NCBI GenBank assembly: GCA_050729555.1
Contig: JBOHLR010000029.1
Coordinates: 1-19,570 of the forward strand
Reading direction: 5' to 3'
Length of the DNA stretch: 19,570 nucleotides
Source: REEB95 sp050729555
Lineage (GTDB): Bacteria; Pseudomonadota; Alphaproteobacteria; ATCC43930; CGMCC-115725
The translations under genes and the position numbers were made by a program. Below the pieces are notes generated by a model that saw nothing but the letters and a program-made list of their open reading frames with translations, had not been told where the DNA came from and made no database searches. Positions 15,898 to 19,570 of this stretch are shown in pieces; the stretch's first letter is position 1, and each line of letters opens with the position of its first letter.

Positions 15898-18487
15898 GTG
15901 GGGCTTTCGTTGTACGGCCGCGTCGGCGTCCGCCGGCCCGCGCCGCGCGCTCCGCCAGGAGCTCGACGGCACGGTCCATGGTCAGTTCCTCGGGCGCCAT
16001 CCCGCCCGGCAGCGTCGCGTTGATGCCGTCATGGCTGACGTAAGCGCCGTACTTGCCGTTGAAGATTTTCACCGGGCCGCCGGCCGACGGATGGTCGCCC
16101 AGCACCTTGATCGGTTCGGGCGCACCGCGCCGGAATTTGCGCGGCTCGGCGAGTAGGCTGACCGCGCGATTGAGTCCAACCGTCAGAACGTCGTCGTCCG
16201 CGGTCAACGATTTGTAGATCTTGCCGTGCCGGATATAGGGGCCGAAGCGTCCGACGCCGGCGACGATTATCTCGCCGTCTTCGGGATGCGGCCCGACTTC
16301 GCGCGGCAGCGCCAACAGCTTGAGCGCCTTTTCGAGATCGATGTCGGCGGGTGAGACGCCCTTGGGCAGCGACGCGCGTTTGGGTTTTTCAGCCGGTGGC
16401 GTATCGGATTTCTTGGCGCGCTTGCCTTTCTCGCGCGGCGGCTTTGGCGGCGTCTCGCCCAGTTGCACGTAGGGCCCGTAAGGGCCCTTTTTGAGCGCGA
16501 CGACCAGCCCAGTCTTGGGATCGGTGCCGAGTTCGCGCGGCTCCGCGGCGGCGCCATTCTCGCCGTTTTCGAAGCCCAGGGCGCGCGTGTAACGGCACTC
16601 GGGATAACGCGAGCAACCGATGAAAGCGCCGAACCGCCCGAGCTTGAGGCCGAGGCGACCTTGTTTGCACACCGGACACAGTCGCGCATCGCTGCCGTCG
16701 GGCCGTTCTGGAAAGAAATGGCGGCCGAGCTCCTCGTCCAGTGTGTCGATGACCTGGGTGATGTTGAGGTCCTTGGTGCCGGCGACGGCAGCCGAGAAGT
16801 CCGTCCAGAAATCCTCCAGAACCTTCTTCCAGTCGATACGGCCGCCGGAAATATCGTCGAGCTTGTTCTCGAGATCGGCGGTGAAATCATATTCGACATA
16901 GCGCTCGAAGAATTCCATCAGGAACGCGGTGACGAGGCGGCCGCGGTCTTCGGGAATCAGCCGCTTCTTGTCGAGCTGGACGTATTTGCGGTCTTGCAGC
17001 ACCTGCATGGTCGACGCGTAGGTCGACGGCCGGCCGATGCCGAGCTCTTCGAGCTTCTTCACGAGGCTCGCTTCGGTGTAGCGCGGCGGCGGTTGGGTGA
17101 AGTGCTGCTGCGGGTCGACCTTGTCGCGAGTCAGCGCGTCGCGCTCGTTGAGCGCAGGCAGGCGCCGGTTCTCATCATCGGCTTCCGGATCGTCGGAGTC
17201 TTCCGTGTAAAGCGTGAGGAAGCCGTCGAATACCACAGTCGAGCCGGTGGCGCGCAAGACGGCCGATTTGTCGGCCGGTGCGATATCCACCGCGACTTGG
17301 TCGATGTTCGCCGATGACATCTGGCTGGCGACCGCGCGTTTCCATACGAGCTCGTAAAGCCGGCGCTCGTCGGGATCGAGATGGCCGGGCAGACTTTCCG
17401 GTCGGCGGTGCATGTCGGTCGGCCGGATCGCTTCGTGCGCTTCCTGCGCATTCTTGGCGGCGTTGCGGTAAATGCGCGGCTCTTCCGGCCGGTATTGTGG
17501 ACCGTACTGTTCGGCGATCATGTCGCGCGCCGCGGCGATCGCCTCGTTCGACAGCGAAACGCCGTCGGTTCGCATATAGGTGATGAGGCCGACGGTTTCG
17601 CCGCCGATGTCGATGCCTTCGTAGAGCCGTTGCGCCGTGCGCATGGTGCGCGACGCGCCGAGGCCGAGCTTGCGCGACGCTTCTTGCTGCAACGTCGATG
17701 TCGTGAACGGCGGCGGCGGGTTGCGGCGGATCTGCTTCTTTTCGACTGCGGCAACGGCGTAGTCGATGTGCTTCAGGATCGCGTAGGCAGCAGCGCGCGC
17801 CTGCTGCTCGTTGGCGAGATCGAATTTGTCGAGCTTCTGGCCGTTAAGATGGGTCAGGCGCGCCGTGAAACGGTCGCCGCCGCGGGTCAGGAAATCGACC
17901 TCGATCGACCAGTATTCACGCGGCTTGAAGGCTTCAACTTCGGCTTCGCGCTCGCAGATCAGGCGCAAAGCGACCGACTGCACGCGGCCGGCCGAGCGAC
18001 TGCCCGGCAGCTTGCGCCAGAGCACCGGCGACAGGGTAAAGCCGACGAGGTAGTCAAGGGCACGGCGCGCCATATAGGCGTCGATCAGCTCGCGATCCAA
18101 TTCGCGCGGATGCTTGAACGCTTCCTGCACCGCCGACTTGGTGACTTCGTTGAACACCACGCGCTTGACGTCGACGCCTTGCAGCGCCTTGCGCTGCCGC
18201 AGGATCTCCTGCACATGCCACGAGATCGCTTCGCCTTCGCGATCCGGGTCGGTTGCGAGGTAAAGCCGCTCGGCGCCTTTGACGGCGGTGGCGATCTCCT
18301 TCAGCCGCTTGTCGGCGCGGTGATCGACTTCCCACGACATGGCGAAATCTTCGTTGGGGCGCACCGAGCCGTCTTTCGCCGGCAGGTCGCGCACGTGTCC
18401 GTAGCTCGCCAGGACCTTGAAGTCCTTGCCGAGGTACTTGTTGATGGTCTTCGCCTTTGCAGGCGATTCAACGATGACGACGTTCAT
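15848..18487 (-). CDS. topA: DNA topoisomerase I
   Basis: TopA is a type IA topoisomerase that relaxes negative supercoils by cutting one strand through a 5'-phosphotyrosine link. The 879-residue product has the TOPRIM domain at the N-terminus (VIVESPAKAKT with Glu7; DPDREGEA with Asp80, Asp82, Glu84). The active Tyr304 is in ITYMRTDGVSLS, and GSRSAGRVQSVALRLICERE is also conserved. After the core there is one four-cysteine zinc ribbon (Cys604, 607, 625, 631), then C-terminal repeats of the type KGPYGPYVQLG, GRFGPYIRHGK and NGKYGAYVSHDG, and a Lys/Arg-rich tail usual in Alphaproteobacteria. The start at ATG 18487 directly precedes the conserved VVIVESPAK strand. The coding end overlaps rnr. 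It lies 51 bases after the interrupted dprA; a weak promoter candidate lies in that gap. Confidence 0.98.
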   Translation of the reverse strand: MNVVIVESPAKAKTINKYLGKDFKVLASYGHVRDLPAKDGSVRPNEDFAMSWEVDHRADKRLKEIATAVKGAERLYLATDPDREGEAISWHVQEILRQRKALQGVDVKRVVFNEVTKSAVQEAFKHPRELDRELIDAYMARRALDYLVGFTLSPVLWRKLPGSRSAGRVQSVALRLICEREAEVEAFKPREYWSIEVDFLTRGGDRFTARLTHLNGQKLDKFDLANEQQARAAAYAILKHIDYAVAAVEKKQIRRNPPPPFTTSTLQQEASRKLGLGASRTMRTAQRLYEGIDIGGETVGLITYMRTDGVSLSNEAIAAARDMIAEQYGPQYRPEEPRIYRNAAKNAQEAHEAIRPTDMHRRPESLPGHLDPDERRLYELVWKRAVASQMSSANIDQVAVDIAPADKSAVLRATGSTVVFDGFLTLYTEDSDDPEADDENRRLPALNERDALTRDKVDPQQHFTQPPPRYTEASLVKKLEELGIGRPSTYASTMQVLQDRKYVQLDKKRLIPEDRGRLVTAFLMEFFERYVEYDFTADLENKLDDISGGRIDWKKVLEDFWTDFSAAVAGTKDLNITQVIDTLDEELGRHFFPERPDGSDARLCPVCKQGRLGLKLGRFGAFIGCSRYPECRYTRALGFENGENGAAAEPRELGTDPKTGLVVALKKGPYGPYVQLGETPPKPPREKGKRAKKSDTPPAEKPKRASLPKGVSPADIDLEKALKLLALPREVGPHPEDGEIIVAGVGRFGPYIRHGKIYKSLTADDDVLTVGLNRAVSLLAEPRKFRRGAPEPIKVLGDHPSAGGPVKIFNGKYGAYVSHDGINATLPGGMAPEELTMDRAVELLAERAARAGGRRRGRTTKAPREAKKSAKKKQAAAAE

Positions 18488-18519
18488 GGTTCCGCCGCGC
18501 GGTGGAGTCCGAAGCCCGT

Positions 18520-18547
18520 GAAATAGGGTTATTTATGGTTAAAGCAA
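18520..18547 (-). promoter_or_regulatory. Weak promoter candidate upstream of topA
   Basis: Read on the minus strand, TTGCTT (18547-18542) and TATTTC (18525-18520) are 16 bases apart in an AT-rich patch between the dprA stop and the topA start. Each box matches only about half of the sigma-70 consensus. It matters because the IS insertion in dprA may cut topA off from promoters further upstream. It overlaps the end of dprA by nine bases. Confidence 0.27.
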
Positions 18548-19445
18548 GGTTAATGCGTTCCCCGGCTGGCGCGCGACTCGGCCTGCAAGCTCAAGTTCGA
18601 GCACAATTGTGAGGATCACGGCGGGGGACATTTGGCACTGCCGGAGCAATTCGTCAACCGGCAACGGTGTCGGCGACAGCAAACCGATCACGATTTCGCG
18701 CGCTTCGGCCAGGTCTTTTGCGCCGATTTCCGCGGCTGGCGCGGCGGTAAATGCGGCCGGATGACGCTCCGCGAGCGGCGCGGCGCGTTGTGGATCCAAC
18801 TCGCGCAGGACGTCGTCGGCGCTCTCGACCATCGTCGCGCCGTCCCGAATCAGGCGATTGGTGCCCTTGCAGCGTGGATCGAGCGGCGAGCCGGGCACCG
18901 CAAAAACCTCGCGGCCCTGTTCAAGCGCAAAGCGCGCGGTGATCAGCGAGCCCGAACGCTCCGCGGCTTCGACTACCAGAACGCCGAACGAGATGCCCGA
19001 GATGATGCGGTTGCGGCGCGGGAAATGTCGCGCCTGCGGCACGGTGCCGATGGGCATCTCGGCGACGAGCACGCCGCGCTCGGCAATCGTCTCGTGCAGG
19101 CGCCGGTTTTCTTCCGGATAGACCATGTCGATGCCGCCCGCGAGCACCGCGAGGGTGCCGCTGTCGAGCGCACCTTCATGCGCGGCCGCATCGATACCGC
19201 GCGCCAGTCCGGAGACCACCAACAAACCCGCCGCGCCAAGTTGCGCCGCCATGTCGCGCGCGAAACGCCGGCCATTGGCGGACGCATTGCGCGCGCCGAC
19301 CACGGCGATCGCCTGTTGCGTCGCCAGCTCGATCTTGCCGCGGGCGGTCAGCAGCGGCGGCGCGTCGTCGATTGTGGCAAGGGCTGCCGGATAGTCCGGC
19401 TCGCTGCGGGCGATGAGACGCGCGCCGAGACGCGCGACCGCTTCG
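18539..19445 (-). CDS. dprA: DprA (DNA processing/recombination mediator), 5' end interrupted by an IS3-type element; probable pseudogene
   Basis: DprA binds incoming single-stranded DNA and loads RecA during natural transformation. The Rossmann-like core is complete from AVVGARNASANGRRF, through VSGLARGIDAAAH, FPRRNRIISG and RSGSLITARFALEQG, to the C-terminal winged helix (LSPTPLPVDELLRQC to ALTLL). Upstream, EAVARLGARLIARSEPDYP is still DprA-like up to the codon at 19444. Beyond it the frame reads into the end of an insertion sequence, where similarity stops although no stop codon occurs in the window. The N-terminal SAM-like domain (some 60-90 residues in the family) is missing here and should lie on the far side of the element. 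GTG 19303 is the only start codon left and would give a 254-residue protein beginning at VVGARN. Whether that product functions is doubtful. Downstream, topA follows after 51 bases. Confidence 0.85.
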
Positions 19446-19570
19446 TGAGCTGGTCCCGGAAAATCGGACAGGGAGTTAAGGTGTATTCCTCTGGATAGAG
19501 AGGGATACGAGATGACGACGCGGAGACGGTTTACGGCGGAGTTTAAGGCGCGTGTGGCGCTGGAAGCGCT
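19446..19570 (+). mobile_element. Left end of an IS3-family insertion sequence (continues beyond the window)
   Basis: At 19446 DprA coding gives way to TGAGCTGGTCCCGG followed by AAAATCGGACAGGG. This resembles the terminal inverted repeats of IS3-family elements, which often begin with TGA and contain a CCCCGAAAA-like core and GGACAG. A transposase orfA starts 66 bases inside, the normal layout. The right end, second orf and target duplication are outside the window. The exact boundary is read from where DprA similarity stops and could be off by a few bases. The subgroup cannot be named from this much. Confidence 0.8.
19512..19570 (+). CDS. IS3-family transposase OrfA, first ~20 codons (partial)
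   Basis: ATG 19512 follows AGAGAGGGA (19497-19505), a strong ribosome site at good spacing. The visible peptide begins MTTRR, continuing with RFTAEFKARVALEAL. This is the characteristic start of the helix-turn-helix OrfA protein of IS3-family elements, which binds the element ends and is joined to OrfB by frameshifting to make the active transposase. Only the beginning is in the window, so integrity cannot be judged. The reading frame is intact as far as seen. Confidence 0.85.
   Translation, partial: MTTRRRFTAEFKARVALEA

Noticed and set aside
17381..18526. Plus-strand 381-codon open frame opposite topA
   Set aside because: Antisense to the TopA TOPRIM and active-site region; a shadow of GC-rich coding.
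1..19570. CRISPR arrays, tRNA or rRNA genes, phage or defence systems
   Set aside because: I looked for spaced repeats, cloverleaf-like segments and phage or defence gene families and saw none; apart from the IS end the gene content is core metabolism and information processing.

Overview
The window is GC-rich bacterial chromosome, almost certainly from an alphaproteobacterium. Supporting this are the gene neighbourhoods rluD-rpoH with a divergent small membrane protein, tyrS divergent from anmK, and dprA-topA-rnr, plus an RpoH with the QKKLFFNLR box and a short fold-III ornithine decarboxylase behind a long structured leader. I would guess a Rhodospirillales-like lineage, but the order is not secure. 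Most of the window is housekeeping. The unusual parts are the decarboxylase leader, the topA/rnr junction and the right edge.

Layout, left to right. (1) 1-1334, minus: 5' part of glnE. (2) 1312-4554, plus: large AsmA/YhdP-like envelope protein. (3) 4551-5804, minus: tyrS. (4) 5871-6941, plus: anmK, cell-wall recycling. (5) 6938-7834, minus: rpoH. (6) 7897-8877, minus: rluD. (7) 8876-9205, plus: small single-span membrane protein. (8) 9206-9702: the only gene-poor stretch over 300 bases. It holds a CRP-like half-site pair, an AT-rich dyad, a multi-hairpin leader and a candidate 32-codon leader ORF. (9) 9703-10842, plus: ornithine/lysine decarboxylase with a strong terminator. (10) 10830-11573, minus: secreted vWA protein of the DUF1194 type. 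(11) 11653-12105, plus: unknown exported protein. (12) 12122-13711, minus: S41 (CtpA-like) protease, probably a lipoprotein. (13) 13843-15897 rnr, 15848-18487 topA and 18539-19445 dprA, all minus, as one operon-like block. (14) 19446-19570: left end of an IS3-family element with the start of its orfA, which interrupts dprA.

The genes are packed tightly. Two convergent pairs share four-base stop overlaps (CTAG at 4551-4554, TTAG at 6938-6941). Two divergent pairs have start codons meeting at a palindromic CATG (1332-1335, 8875-8878). A third convergent pair (decarboxylase/DUF1194) overlaps by 13 bases, and the decarboxylase terminator lies inside the opposing coding sequence.

Most interesting points: the decarboxylase leader with five hairpins and a ribosome-site-led small ORF, probably the alphaproteobacterial speF-type element; an RNase R that lacks its usual N-terminal winged-helix region and starts inside topA; and the IS3 insertion that removes the dprA N-terminus and separates topA-rnr from whatever lies upstream. 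I see no CRISPR array, tRNA, rRNA, phage or defence system.
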